The translations under genes were made by a program, and so were the position numbers. 64,000 nucleotides of DNA, from positions 682,001 to 746,000 of the forward strand of contig NZ_VIWT01000002.1 of NCBI RefSeq assembly GCF_007829815.1. Reading direction: 5' to 3'. The notes beneath the pieces were generated by a model that did no database searches, was not told the origin of the DNA, and saw nothing but the letters and a program-made list of their open reading frames with translations. The DNA comes from Kitasatospora viridis. GTDB taxonomy: Bacteria > Actinomycetota > Actinomycetes > Streptomycetales > Streptomycetaceae. This document shows, piece by piece, positions 6,342 through 14,153 of the stretch. How positions within the stretch are numbered: position 1 is the first letter of the stretch; each line of letters opens with the position of its first letter.

Positions 6342-7259
6342 ATGATCGAGGCAAGGGAACTCACCAAGACGTACGGCACCTTCGCCGCCGTCAACGGCAT
6401 CGACTTCCAGGTCCGGCCCGGGCAGGTCACCGGGTTCCTCGGGCCGAACGGCGCGGGCAAGTCCACCACGATGCGGATGATCCTCGGGCTCGACCTGCCG
6501 ACCTCCGGGACGGTCACCGTCGACGGGCGCCGCTACCAGGGCAAGGTGTGGCCGCTGCACGAGGTCGGCGCGCTGCTGGACGCACGGGCCGTGCACCCGG
6601 GCCGGTCCGCCTACGACCACCTGCACAGCCTGGCGGCGGCCAACGGGATCGGGCGCCGGCGGGTCGACGAGGTGCTGGAGGAGGTCGGCCTGGCGTCGGT
6701 GGCGCGCCGGCGGGCCGGCGGCTTCTCGCTGGGCATGTCGCAGCGGCTCGGCATCGCGGGCGCGCTGCTCGGGGACCCGGGCACGCTGCTGTTCGACGAG
6801 CCGGTGAACGGGCTGGACCCGGACGGCATCCACTGGATCAGGAGCCTGATGCGCTCGCTGGCCGCCGAGGGGCGCACGGTGCTGGTGTCCAGTCACCTGA
6901 TGAGCGAGATGGCGCTGACGGCGGATCACCTGCTGGTGATCGGCCGGGGCCGGCTGCTCGCGGACACCGCGCTGCCCGACCTGATCGAGCGCTTCTCGGC
7001 CGGCCGGGTCGAGGTCCGGGCAGCTGAGCCGCAGCGGATGGCGGGGGACCTGCGGGCCGCCCGGGCCCAGGTCACCCTGGAGCCGGACGGCACGCTGGTG
7101 GTGCTCGGCCTGCGGTCGCGGCGGATCGGCGAGCTGGCCGCCGAGCACGGCCACGTGCTGCACCAACTGCACGACGTGAGCGCCTCGTTGGAGGAGGCGT
7201 ACTTCCGGCTGACCGGGGAGAGCGTGGAGTACCGGGCGCCCGCGGCGGTGGCGGCGTGA
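6342..7259 (+). CDS. ABC-2 transporter ATP-binding subunit (DrrA-like)
   Basis: 305 residues. Walker A is GPNGAGKST (34-42). The signature region reads FSLGMSQRLGIAGALLGDP, with S-L-G-M-S in place of LSGGQ, which is common in the DrrA/CcmA-like exporters. Walker B is TLLFDEPVNGLDPDG, and the switch His is in LVSSHLMSEM. The ~80-residue C-terminal extension is usual for ATPases of antibiotic or lipid exporters. It is first in an operon with two ABC-2 permeases: the next gene starts at GTGA overlapping its stop. A NarL-type two-component system follows 15-50 bases after the permeases, suggesting envelope-stress-responsive efflux. Substrate unknown. Confidence 0.95.
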   Translation: MIEARELTKTYGTFAAVNGIDFQVRPGQVTGFLGPNGAGKSTTMRMILGLDLPTSGTVTVDGRRYQGKVWPLHEVGALLDARAVHPGRSAYDHLHSLAAANGIGRRRVDEVLEEVGLASVARRRAGGFSLGMSQRLGIAGALLGDPGTLLFDEPVNGLDPDGIHWIRSLMRSLAAEGRTVLVSSHLMSEMALTADHLLVIGRGRLLADTALPDLIERFSAGRVEVRAAEPQRMAGDLRAARAQVTLEPDGTLVVLGLRSRRIGELAAEHGHVLHQLHDVSASLEEAYFRLTGESVEYRAPAAVAA

Positions 7260-8089
7260 GCGCGCGGGCGGAGGCCCGACGCACGGCCCCGCGCGCCGGA
7301 ATCCCGTGGGGGATGCGGCTGGGCGCCACCGCGCAGAGCGAGTGGATCAAGTTCCGCTCGGTGCGCTCCGCACCGGCCGTGCTGCTGGCCACCGGCGCGA
7401 CCCTGCTGCTCGGCGCCTGGCTGGTCTGCGCCGGCTACCGCAGCGGCTGGGCGGGCATGTCGGCGGCCGACCGGGCCTCCTTCGACCCCGTGTACGCGAG
7501 CCTGCGCGGCATCGAGCTGGCCCAGCTGTTCACCGGGGCGCTCGGCGTGCTGACCGTGACGGGGGAGTACACCAGCGGGCAGATCCGCACCACCTTCGCC
7601 GCGACGCCGCAGCGGGTCCAGGTGGTGGCCCTGAAGGCGCTGGTCTTCGGCGCGGTGGTGTGGAGTTGGAGCACGGTGCTGGCCTTCGCCGCCTTCTTCC
7701 TCGGGCAGGGGCGGCTGTCGGCACCGGCGACGCACGCCGCGCTCGGCGACGCGGGCGTGCCGACGGCCGTCTTCGGTGCGGGCCTGTACCTGGCCGCCAC
7801 CGGACTGCTCGGCCTCTTCCTCGGCGTCCTGCTGCGGCGCACCTCGGCCGCGTTGGCCGCGCTCTTCGGGGTGCTGCTGATCCTGCCGGTCGCCGCCTCG
7901 ATGCTCCCGGGCAGCCTCGGTGACCGGATCGGCGAGTACCTGCCGAGCAACGCGGGTGAGGAGATCTGGATGCTGAACCACGACGGGCCCTACGCGCTCG
8001 GCGCCTGGCCGGGCTTCGCCGTGCTGGCCGGGTGCGTGGCGGCCGTGGCCGCGGCCGCGATCGTGCTGATCCGCAGGAAGGACGCCTGA
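7256..8089 (+). CDS. ABC-2 transporter permease 1
   Basis: 277 residues, GTG start overlapping the ATPase stop by 4 bases. After a basic cytoplasmic segment (AQSEWIKFRSVRSAP, typical of ABC-2 permeases) come about six hydrophobic helices. The conserved motif TVTGEYTSGQIRTTFAATPQR marks the ABC-2 membrane family. The last helix ends in a short basic tail (IRRKDA). It is a paralogue of the next gene, and the two probably form a heterodimeric channel with the ATPase. Confidence 0.92.
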   Translation: MSARAEARRTAPRAGIPWGMRLGATAQSEWIKFRSVRSAPAVLLATGATLLLGAWLVCAGYRSGWAGMSAADRASFDPVYASLRGIELAQLFTGALGVLTVTGEYTSGQIRTTFAATPQRVQVVALKALVFGAVVWSWSTVLAFAAFFLGQGRLSAPATHAALGDAGVPTAVFGAGLYLAATGLLGLFLGVLLRRTSAALAALFGVLLILPVAASMLPGSLGDRIGEYLPSNAGEEIWMLNHDGPYALGAWPGFAVLAGCVAAVAAAAIVLIRRKDA

Positions 8090-8907
8090 TGAGCCACCTC
8101 ACACACCCCGTACCCGCACGCCCCACCGCCGCACCCCGCGCGCGGGCCGCGCTGGCCGCGGAGTGGATCAAGCTGCGCTCGCTGCGCTCCATGGTCGCCA
8201 CGCCCCTGCTCGCCCTGCTGTGCTGCGTCGGCCTGGCCGGGCTGGTCTGCGACAGCTACGTGGTGAACTGGCCGCACCTGGACGCCGCGCGCAAGGCCGC
8301 CTTCCAGCCGCTCGACGTCAACCTCGGGTTCGTGCAGATCGGGATCCTGTTCTTCGGGGTGCTGGGCGCACTGGTGGTGACCAGCGAGTACGGCAACGGG
8401 CTGATCCGCACCACCTTCGCGGCCACCCCGCAGCGCGGCCTGGTGTTGGCCGCGAAGACCGTGCTGCTCACCGCGATCGCGCTGGTCACCGCCACGGTGA
8501 TCTGCCTGACCGCCTTCCTGGTAGGTCAGGGCGAGCTCTTCGGCTACACCCCGTCCACCACCCTCGGCGAGCCGGGAGTGCTCGGGCACCTCGTGGGCGC
8601 CGTCGGGTACTTGACGGCGGCCGGCCTGATCGGGCTGTTCATCGGGGTGCTGGCGCGCAGCACGGGGGTGGCGATGTCCGGGGTGTTCGGCCTCCTGCTG
8701 GTGCTGCCGACCATGGTCAACAACCTGCCGCGCAACGCGGTCTGGCGGCACACCGTGCCGTACCTGCCGTCGAACCTGGGCAACGCGCTCTGGCACTCGC
8801 ACACCGGCGGCCTGGTGAGCCAGTCCACCGCGGCGCTGGTGCTCCCGCTCTACCCGCTGCTGCTCGGCGCGCTGGCGGCGCTGGCGCTGCGCAGCCGGGA
8901 CGCCTGA
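8089..8907 (+). CDS. ABC-2 transporter permease 2
   Basis: 272 residues. ATG 8089 shares one base with the upstream stop (TGATG), so translation is coupled. Architecture repeats permease 1: AAEWIKLRSLRSM before helix 1, the motif VTSEYGNGLIRTTFAATPQR, about six transmembrane helices and the basic end LRSRDA. Paralogy with permease 1 implies a tandem duplication followed by specialisation. Together with the ATPase it makes a complete exporter; the substrate cannot be read from sequence. Confidence 0.92.
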   Translation: MSHLTHPVPARPTAAPRARAALAAEWIKLRSLRSMVATPLLALLCCVGLAGLVCDSYVVNWPHLDAARKAAFQPLDVNLGFVQIGILFFGVLGALVVTSEYGNGLIRTTFAATPQRGLVLAAKTVLLTAIALVTATVICLTAFLVGQGELFGYTPSTTLGEPGVLGHLVGAVGYLTAAGLIGLFIGVLARSTGVAMSGVFGLLLVLPTMVNNLPRNAVWRHTVPYLPSNLGNALWHSHTGGLVSQSTAALVLPLYPLLLGALAALALRSRDA

Positions 8908-8961
8908 CCAGCCCGTGATCTGATGGACCGTCAGGGTTTGGGCAGGGGAAGGATGCCGGGC

Positions 8962-10185
8962 ATGGGAGTGTGGCCGAGCGGGCGCCGGGCCCGGGCCGTC
9001 GACTGGAGCGTGTGCCTGCTCGCGGGAGCCGTCTCGGCCGCCGGCTCGACGGACCGGATGGCGGCCTGGCTGCCGAACGGGGCGGTCGTCCCGCTCGCCG
9101 CCGTGCAGGGGCTCGCGCTGCTCGGGCGGCGGCGGGCCCCGACGGCCGTGCTCGCCGTGACCACGGTGGTCGGGGTACTCCTGACCGCCGCCGGCTACCC
9201 GGCCGGTGCGGCCTGCGTCGCGACCTGCTGCGCGGCCTACGCCTTCGCCGCCCACCGGCCGGGCGGCGACCCGCACGAGCCGGGAGAGCTGGTCCGGCGG
9301 GCGGCGGCGGTGCCGGCCGCGGCGCTGGCGCTCACCCTCGCCGCGCTGGCGCCGGACGCCCGCCCGCTGGCCGGATTCTGGAGCCGGCTCACCGTGGCCG
9401 TGCTGATCGGCGCCTGCTGGGTGCTCGGCTACGCCGTGCGCACCCGGCGAGCCTACATCGCCGGGCTGGAGGAGCGGGCGGCCCGCCTGGAGGCCGAGCA
9501 GGGCGCCCGGGCGGCGCGCGCGGTGGCCGAGGAGCGGCTGCGGATCGCCCGGGAGCTGCACGACGTGATCGGCCACTCGATCAGCCTGATCGGCATTCAG
9601 GCCGAGGCCGCGGCCCGCTCGGCGCGCACCGACCCGCAGGTCGTGCCCGAGTACCTGGCCCGGATCTCGACGGCCAGCCGGCAGGCGCTCGCCGAGATGC
9701 GGCACGTGCTGGCCGTGCTCCGCCCCGAGGCGGATCCGCAGGCGGACGCGGAGCCGGGCGCGGGGCCGGACGCCGGGGACGGGCTGAGCCCGCAGCCCGG
9801 CCTCGCCGAACTTGCCGGGCTGGCGGAGCGGCTGACGGCCGGCGGGCTGCGCACCCGGCTCGACCTGGAGCCGCTGGACGTGCCGCCGGGGCTGGGCCTG
9901 ACGGTGTACCGGATCGTGCAGGAGGCGCTCACCAACGTGCTCAAGCACGCCGGCCCCGCCGCCGGAGCCGGGGTCACCGTCGCGCGCAGCGGCGATGCGG
10001 TGCGGGTGTCGGTGCTCGACGACGGCGCGGGACCGCCGGGCCGGGCGGCGGGCTCCGGTGCGCACGGCCTGCTCGGGATGCGCGAGCGGGTGGCCGCCTA
10101 CGGCGGCACCCTGCGCACCGGCGCCCGACCCGGCGGCGGCTTCGAGGTCGAGGCCGTCATCCCACTGCCGGAGGAGGCCCGGTGA
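8962..10185 (+). CDS. NarL-type sensor histidine kinase
   Basis: About 407 residues. Four to five hydrophobic N-terminal helices with very short loops suggest a membrane-embedded sensor. A coiled linker (LEERAARLEAEQGARAAR) leads to the HisKA_3 dimerisation domain, with the phosphoacceptor His in ELHDVIGHS. The HATPase domain has QEALTNVLKHA (N box), DDGAG and GLLGMRERV. An Asp/Gly/Pro-rich insert (EADPQADAEPGAGPDAGDG) lies between DHp and ATPase parts. ATG 8962 is preferred because GGGGAAGG ends 9 bases upstream; ATG 8953 and 8923 are alternatives. Its stop overlaps the regulator start. Confidence 0.92.
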   Translation: MGVWPSGRRARAVDWSVCLLAGAVSAAGSTDRMAAWLPNGAVVPLAAVQGLALLGRRRAPTAVLAVTTVVGVLLTAAGYPAGAACVATCCAAYAFAAHRPGGDPHEPGELVRRAAAVPAAALALTLAALAPDARPLAGFWSRLTVAVLIGACWVLGYAVRTRRAYIAGLEERAARLEAEQGARAARAVAEERLRIARELHDVIGHSISLIGIQAEAAARSARTDPQVVPEYLARISTASRQALAEMRHVLAVLRPEADPQADAEPGAGPDAGDGLSPQPGLAELAGLAERLTAGGLRTRLDLEPLDVPPGLGLTVYRIVQEALTNVLKHAGPAAGAGVTVARSGDAVRVSVLDDGAGPPGRAAGSGAHGLLGMRERVAAYGGTLRTGARPGGGFEVEAVIPLPEEAR

Positions 10186-10910
10186 CGACCCGAGGAGAGC
10201 CGGCGACCGGCCGAGGAGACGCGGCGACGATCAGTGTGCTGGTCGCCGACGACCAGGCCCTGGTGCGCCAGGGCCTGCGCGCGATCATCGACTCCGAGCC
10301 GGGCCTCACCGTGGTCGGCGAGGCGGCCGACGGCGCCGAGGCGGTCGAAGCGGTGCGGCGGCTGCGCCCGGACGTGGCGCTGATGGACGTCCGGATGCCC
10401 CGCCTCGACGGGGTCGCCGCCACCCGGGCGCTGCTGCGCGCCGCCGCGCCGCCGCCGACCCGGATCCTCATCCTGACCACCTTCCACCTGGACGAGTACG
10501 TCACCGACGCGTTGCAGGCCGGGGCCTCCGGCTACCTGCTGAAGGACGCCACCGGCGACCAGCTGGTGGAGGCGGTCCGGGTGGTCGCCGCCGGCGAGGC
10601 GATGCTCGCGCCCACCGTCACCCGGCGGCTGCTGGAGCGGATGGCGCAGCAGTCGGCCGGGCTCGCGGACGGCGGGGAGCGGATCAGGGGCCTGCTCTCG
10701 GCCCGCGAGGTGGAGGTGCTGCTGCTGGTCGCCCGGGGGCTGTCGAACGCCGAGATCGCGGCCCGGCTGTACCTTGCCCAGACCACGGTGAAGAGCCACG
10801 TGCAGGGCGTGCTGGCCAAGCTCGGGGTGCGCGACCGGCTCCAGGCGGCGGTGCTGGCGTACGACTCGGGCCTGGTCAGGCCGGGTGGGGGTCGCTCCCC
10901 GGGCCCGTGA
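10182..10910 (+). CDS. NarL/FixJ-type response regulator
   Basis: 242 residues, GTG start overlapping the kinase stop (GTGA). The receiver domain follows a 17-residue N-terminal tail: acidic pair ADDQ, phospho-acceptor Asp in VALMDVRMP (D69) and the switch Lys in GYLLKDAT. A LuxR-type helix-turn-helix closes the protein (LSAREVEVLLLVARGLSNAE, LAQTTVKSHVQGVLAKLGVR). With the kinase it forms a complete pair, and its likely target is the ABC exporter operon immediately upstream. The stop lies inside a short 10-bp repeat array. Confidence 0.95.
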   Translation: MTTRGEPATGRGDAATISVLVADDQALVRQGLRAIIDSEPGLTVVGEAADGAEAVEAVRRLRPDVALMDVRMPRLDGVAATRALLRAAAPPPTRILILTTFHLDEYVTDALQAGASGYLLKDATGDQLVEAVRVVAAGEAMLAPTVTRRLLERMAQQSAGLADGGERIRGLLSAREVEVLLLVARGLSNAEIAARLYLAQTTVKSHVQGVLAKLGVRDRLQAAVLAYDSGLVRPGGGRSPGP

Positions 10911-10945
10911 GCCGGCGCGAGCTGACGCGAGCTGACGTGAGCCGG
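10906..10945. repeat. four 10-bp units in ABBA order at a stop codon
   Basis: CGTGAGCCGG, CGCGAGCTGA, CGCGAGCTGA, CGTGAGCCGG in direct succession. The TGA of the response regulator (10908-10910) is in the first unit. Confidence 0.8.
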
Positions 10946-11019
10946 GGGGATTCCCGTTCGCACACCCCGTCATGAAAAAGTCTGACCGAAAGATGCATCG
11001 AAAAGATGTTTCGGCAGAT

Positions 11020-11046
11020 GTAACGCATCGGACTCCCCACCTCGTC
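11020..11046 (+). promoter_or_regulatory. possible ECF-type promoter of the sigma/LCP operon
   Basis: GTAAC (11020-11024) and CGTC (11043-11046) are 18 bases apart, resembling the AAC / CGTC pattern of ECF promoters. The region is unusually AT-rich for this genome. The start codon is 31 bases downstream. Autoregulation by the encoded sigma factor is inferred. Confidence 0.4.
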
Positions 11047-11076
11047 ATAGGGCGGACGGTCTGGACGGGAGTGGTG

Positions 11077-11622
11077 ATGACCAAGAGCAACGGCAGTGCG
11101 CGCGAGGCGATGGAGGAGGAGTTCCTCGAATTCGCGGGTGCGCGTTCCGGGCAGTTGTACCGGTCCGCGTATTTCCTCACCGGTGGGGACACCCACCTGG
11201 CGGAGGACCTGGTGCAGGAGACGCTCGGACGGATGTACGCGCTCTGGGGGAAGGTCGACCGCCCCGGCCGGCCCGGGCGGATCGCCGACCCGGCCGCGTA
11301 CGCACAGACGGTGCTGGTCCGTCAGTTCCTCTCGCACCAGCGGCGGCGCAGCAACAAGGAGCGGCCCTCGGCCCAGCTGCCGGACCGGACGGCGCCGGAC
11401 GCCGATCCGAGCCTGCGGATCGCGTTGACGGATGCGCTTGCCCAGCTGGGCGCCAAGGACCGGGCGGTGCTGGTGCTGCGGTACTGGGAGGACCGCAGCG
11501 TCGAGGAGACCGCCACCATGATGCGGGCCAACGCCGGCGCGGTGCGCGCCCGCAGTTCCCGGGCGCTGGTCAAGCTGCGCGCGCTGCTCGGCGACTCGCT
11601 GGCCGAGCTCGCGGCCCGCTGA
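11077..11622 (+). CDS. SigE-family ECF RNA polymerase sigma factor
   Basis: 181 residues from ATG 11077 (GGGAGTGG upstream; GTG 11074 is adjacent). Region 2 is visible as RSAYFLTGGDTHLAEDLVQETLGRMY and region 4 as LAQLGAKDRAVLVLRYWEDRSVEETA followed by the recognition helix MRANAGAVRARSSRAL. This is the streptomycete SigE-family layout. Such genes are commonly followed by a membrane protein; here the next gene, 46 bases on, encodes an LCP-type protein with a cytoplasmic N-terminus that could serve as anti-sigma or as target. A promoter-like pair sits upstream. Confidence 0.9.
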   Translation: MTKSNGSAREAMEEEFLEFAGARSGQLYRSAYFLTGGDTHLAEDLVQETLGRMYALWGKVDRPGRPGRIADPAAYAQTVLVRQFLSHQRRRSNKERPSAQLPDRTAPDADPSLRIALTDALAQLGAKDRAVLVLRYWEDRSVEETATMMRANAGAVRARSSRALVKLRALLGDSLAELAAR

Positions 11623-11668
11623 CCGTCCCACCCATTCCGGCACTACGGCATTTCGAAAGGTGAAACCC

Positions 11669-12988
11669 ATGCCAGCCGATCCCCAGCCCGACGAGGAGTT
11701 CGAGGCCGGACTCACCCGGGCCTTCGACCGGGTCGCCGACGAGGTCCCGGTGACCAACGACCCGCTGGTCACCGGCGGCCTGACCCGCGGTCGGACCCGC
11801 CGCCGGCGCCGCCGGATCGCGGCCGTGACGGCGAGCTGCGTGGTGCTCGGCGCGGTGACCACCGGCGGGTTCCTGGTGAGCCGCCTCGCCGACCCCGTCC
11901 CCGTCAGCACCTCGCACGCGATCGACGAGGCGGACCGCACCTCGCCCCCGCCCCCGCACCTGGACAAGGGCGTGAACATCCTGCTGCTCGGCATGGACGA
12001 CGTGACCGGGCCCGACGGCAGCCTGCCCGCCGACTTCGTCCGCGACCAGCTGCACGCCGGTGACGGCAGCACGGCGGGCTACGACGTCACGGACACCGTG
12101 GTGGTGCTGCACCTGCCCGCGAACGGCGGGCCGGCCACCGGCGTCTCGGTGCCGCGCGACGCCTTGGTGCAGAGCGCGGGGCCGGGCGGCCGGATGGAGA
12201 AGATGAACGCGATCTACGCGGAGGCGGCGGCGGCCGCCGCCGCGAAGCTGAAGGGCAGCGGCCAGTCCGCCGCCGACGTGCGGGCCCGCAGTCGGGACGC
12301 CGGCCGGGCGGCCGTCGTCGCGACCGTCCAGCAGCTGCTCGGTGTACCGATCGACCACCTCGCCGAGTTCGACCTGGCGACCTTCTACGACGTCGCCAAG
12401 GCGATCGGCCCGATCCAGGTCTGCCTCAATGAGGCGGTGCAGGACCGCTACTCGGGCGCCGACCTGAAGGCCGGGATCAACACGGTCGACGCCGAGCAGG
12501 CGCTCGCCTTCGTCCGCCAGCGGCACGGCGCGCCCGTGGACGACCTCGGCCGGATCCGCCGGCAGCAGGCCTTCATCGCCTCCGCGCTGCACACGCTGAA
12601 GCAGCAGGGCGTGCTCAGTGATCTGAGCAAGGCGGAGCAGCTCTTCCGGTTGGTCGGCAGCGACCTGGTGGTGGATTCGACCTTCAACCCGCTGGACCTG
12701 CTGCGGCAGGCCCCCGGGCTGACCGACGGGCGAGCCGAGATCATCACCGCGCCGATCGTCGGTCCCGCCGTGGACCACAACGGGGGGATGTCCGCGAGCG
12801 TGTGGACGATGGATCCGGCGAAGGTGCGTCAGGTCGCGCAGGCGGAGCTGTCCGACGCGGCGTCGGCATCGGCGGCATCGGCGTCGGCCGGGTCGCCGTC
12901 GGCCGGGGCCGGGGCGGCGTCACCATCGGCGGGTGCACCGTCGGCGGGCGGGGTGAAGGCGACGGACGGGGTGCCCTGCGTCGACTGA
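11669..12988 (+). CDS. LytR-CpsA-Psr (LCP) family cell-wall ligase
   Basis: 439 residues from ATG 11669 (GAAAGG 8 bases upstream). A cytoplasmic acidic N-terminus of about 47 residues, a run of seven Arg and a single membrane helix (IAAVTASCVVLGAVTTGGFL) are followed by the extracytoplasmic LCP domain: NILLLGMDD, YDVTDTVVVLHLP, GVSVPRDALV and DDLGRIRRQQAFI. LCP enzymes transfer undecaprenyl-linked polymers to peptidoglycan. The C-terminus is a low-complexity Ser/Ala/Gly tail ending in GVPCVD. The unusually long cytoplasmic N-terminus and the sigma gene directly upstream suggest a possible regulatory link, which is inference. Confidence 0.92.
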   Translation: MPADPQPDEEFEAGLTRAFDRVADEVPVTNDPLVTGGLTRGRTRRRRRRIAAVTASCVVLGAVTTGGFLVSRLADPVPVSTSHAIDEADRTSPPPPHLDKGVNILLLGMDDVTGPDGSLPADFVRDQLHAGDGSTAGYDVTDTVVVLHLPANGGPATGVSVPRDALVQSAGPGGRMEKMNAIYAEAAAAAAAKLKGSGQSAADVRARSRDAGRAAVVATVQQLLGVPIDHLAEFDLATFYDVAKAIGPIQVCLNEAVQDRYSGADLKAGINTVDAEQALAFVRQRHGAPVDDLGRIRRQQAFIASALHTLKQQGVLSDLSKAEQLFRLVGSDLVVDSTFNPLDLLRQAPGLTDGRAEIITAPIVGPAVDHNGGMSASVWTMDPAKVRQVAQAELSDAASASAASASAGSPSAGAGAASPSAGAPSAGGVKATDGVPCVD

Positions 12989-13023
12989 GGCGGCCCGGAC
13001 CCCCGCCGACCCGCCCGATCGCC

Positions 13024-13041
13024 TGACGCTCCGTCATTTTT
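13024..13041 (+). terminator. short hairpin with T-tract
   Basis: TGACG-CTC-CGTCA followed by TTTTT, 36 bases after the LCP stop. The stem is only 5 bp, so termination may be weak. Confidence 0.45.
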
Positions 13042-13088
13042 CCAACTCCCCACTTGTGGGGCGCCCCTGGTGACGGAAAGCTGATCGC

Positions 13089-14093
13089 ATGATCAAGGTG
13101 TTCTCACTGAGGCTGGGGTCCACGAAAGTCCCGTTCGGGCAGTTCTACGGTGGTCTGGACGGTTGGCGCGGGGCGCGGGCGATCGTCCGGTTCGCGACCG
13201 ACAAGAAGCACTTCATCATCGTGCCCATCCACGCCTACCTGATCGATCACCCCGACGAAGGGCTGATCCTGGTCGACGCCGGCATCAACTGGCGTCAGAC
13301 GCACGAGCACGGCGACTACTACCGGGGCATCGCCCACTACCTGTTCGACGAGGACGAGTACCAGCTCACCCGCGACGAGGAACTCCCCGCCGCGCTGGCG
13401 AGGCTCGGCTACCGCGCCGAGGACGTCCGCAAGGTCGTGGCGACCCACCTGCACGAGGACCACATCGGCGGCCTCTCCTACCTCCCCAACGCGGAACTGG
13501 TGATCAGCAAGGCCGAGTACGACAACCGCGACTGGAAGCTCTTCGGCATCCTCCCCGTGATCTACCAGCCCTCCCTGACGGCGGCCCGGAAGATCACCAC
13601 CATCGACTACGGCTCCGGCGCCTTCCAGAACTTCGACGCCAGCCACGACCTCACCGCCGACGGCACGGTCAAGCTGCTGCCGACCCCCGGCCACACCCCG
13701 GGCCACCTGTGCGTGCTGGTCCAGCTCGGCGACTACCAGCTGCTGATCACCGGCGACACCCTCTACACCCTGCGCCACCTGGCCAACGACGACGTCCAGG
13801 CCTTCGGCGCGGGCGACTGGGTGCCCAACCAGAACGCCTCGATCCGCCGGATCGCCGAACTGCGCCGGCGCATGCCCGAACTGGTCCTGGTCCCCGGCCA
13901 CGACCACACCGACTACCAGTTCCGGCACCTGGTGCCGGGGTTGGCGAAGGGCGGGCTCACCCCCGAGGAGCTGGCGGGGCTCCGGGCGTACGAGGAGAGC
14001 GTCTTCACGGCGGACGGGCGGCTCCACCCGGAATCCGTCCCCCGCTACGTCCCGGGCACGGGCGCCGACCACGTCGGTCGCGTCACCGGCTGA
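13089..14093 (+). CDS. N-acyl-homoserine-lactonase-like metallo-beta-lactamase-fold hydrolase
   Basis: 334 residues. The dinuclear zinc motif H-x-H-x-D-H is in ATHLHEDHIGGL. Further ligands are seen in PTPGHTPGHL, the bridging Asp in LITGDTLYT, and the late His in LVPGHDHTDYQF. This order is that of the AttM/AiiA lactonase branch. Length is above the ~250 residues of minimal lactonases, with extra C-terminal residues. GGAAAGC precedes ATG 13089. It may open lactones such as acyl-homoserine lactones or gamma-butyrolactone-type molecules, but substrate assignment needs biochemistry. It stands alone, convergent with the carboxylic acid reductase gene. Confidence 0.82.
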   Translation: MIKVFSLRLGSTKVPFGQFYGGLDGWRGARAIVRFATDKKHFIIVPIHAYLIDHPDEGLILVDAGINWRQTHEHGDYYRGIAHYLFDEDEYQLTRDEELPAALARLGYRAEDVRKVVATHLHEDHIGGLSYLPNAELVISKAEYDNRDWKLFGILPVIYQPSLTAARKITTIDYGSGAFQNFDASHDLTADGTVKLLPTPGHTPGHLCVLVQLGDYQLLITGDTLYTLRHLANDDVQAFGAGDWVPNQNASIRRIAELRRRMPELVLVPGHDHTDYQFRHLVPGLAKGGLTPEELAGLRAYEESVFTADGRLHPESVPRYVPGTGADHVGRVTG

Positions 14094-14106
14094 GCCCCGG
14101 ACGCCC

Positions 14107-14140
14107 GACCGCCGAGGGGTACCAGTACCCCTCGGCGGTC
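14107..14140. terminator. bidirectional terminator hairpin, 16-bp perfect stem
   Basis: Perfect 16-base inverted repeat (14107-14122 and 14125-14140) with a 2-base loop, between the convergent lactonase-like and carboxylic acid reductase genes. No T-tract, as is common in streptomycetes. Confidence 0.75.
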
Positions 14141-14153
14141 GCATGTCGTCGGG

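Noticed and set aside
7990..10065. ~690-codon minus-strand frame opposite the ABC permease and histidine kinase
   Set aside because: Same antisense artefact; His/Gln/Arg-rich, no recognisable fold.
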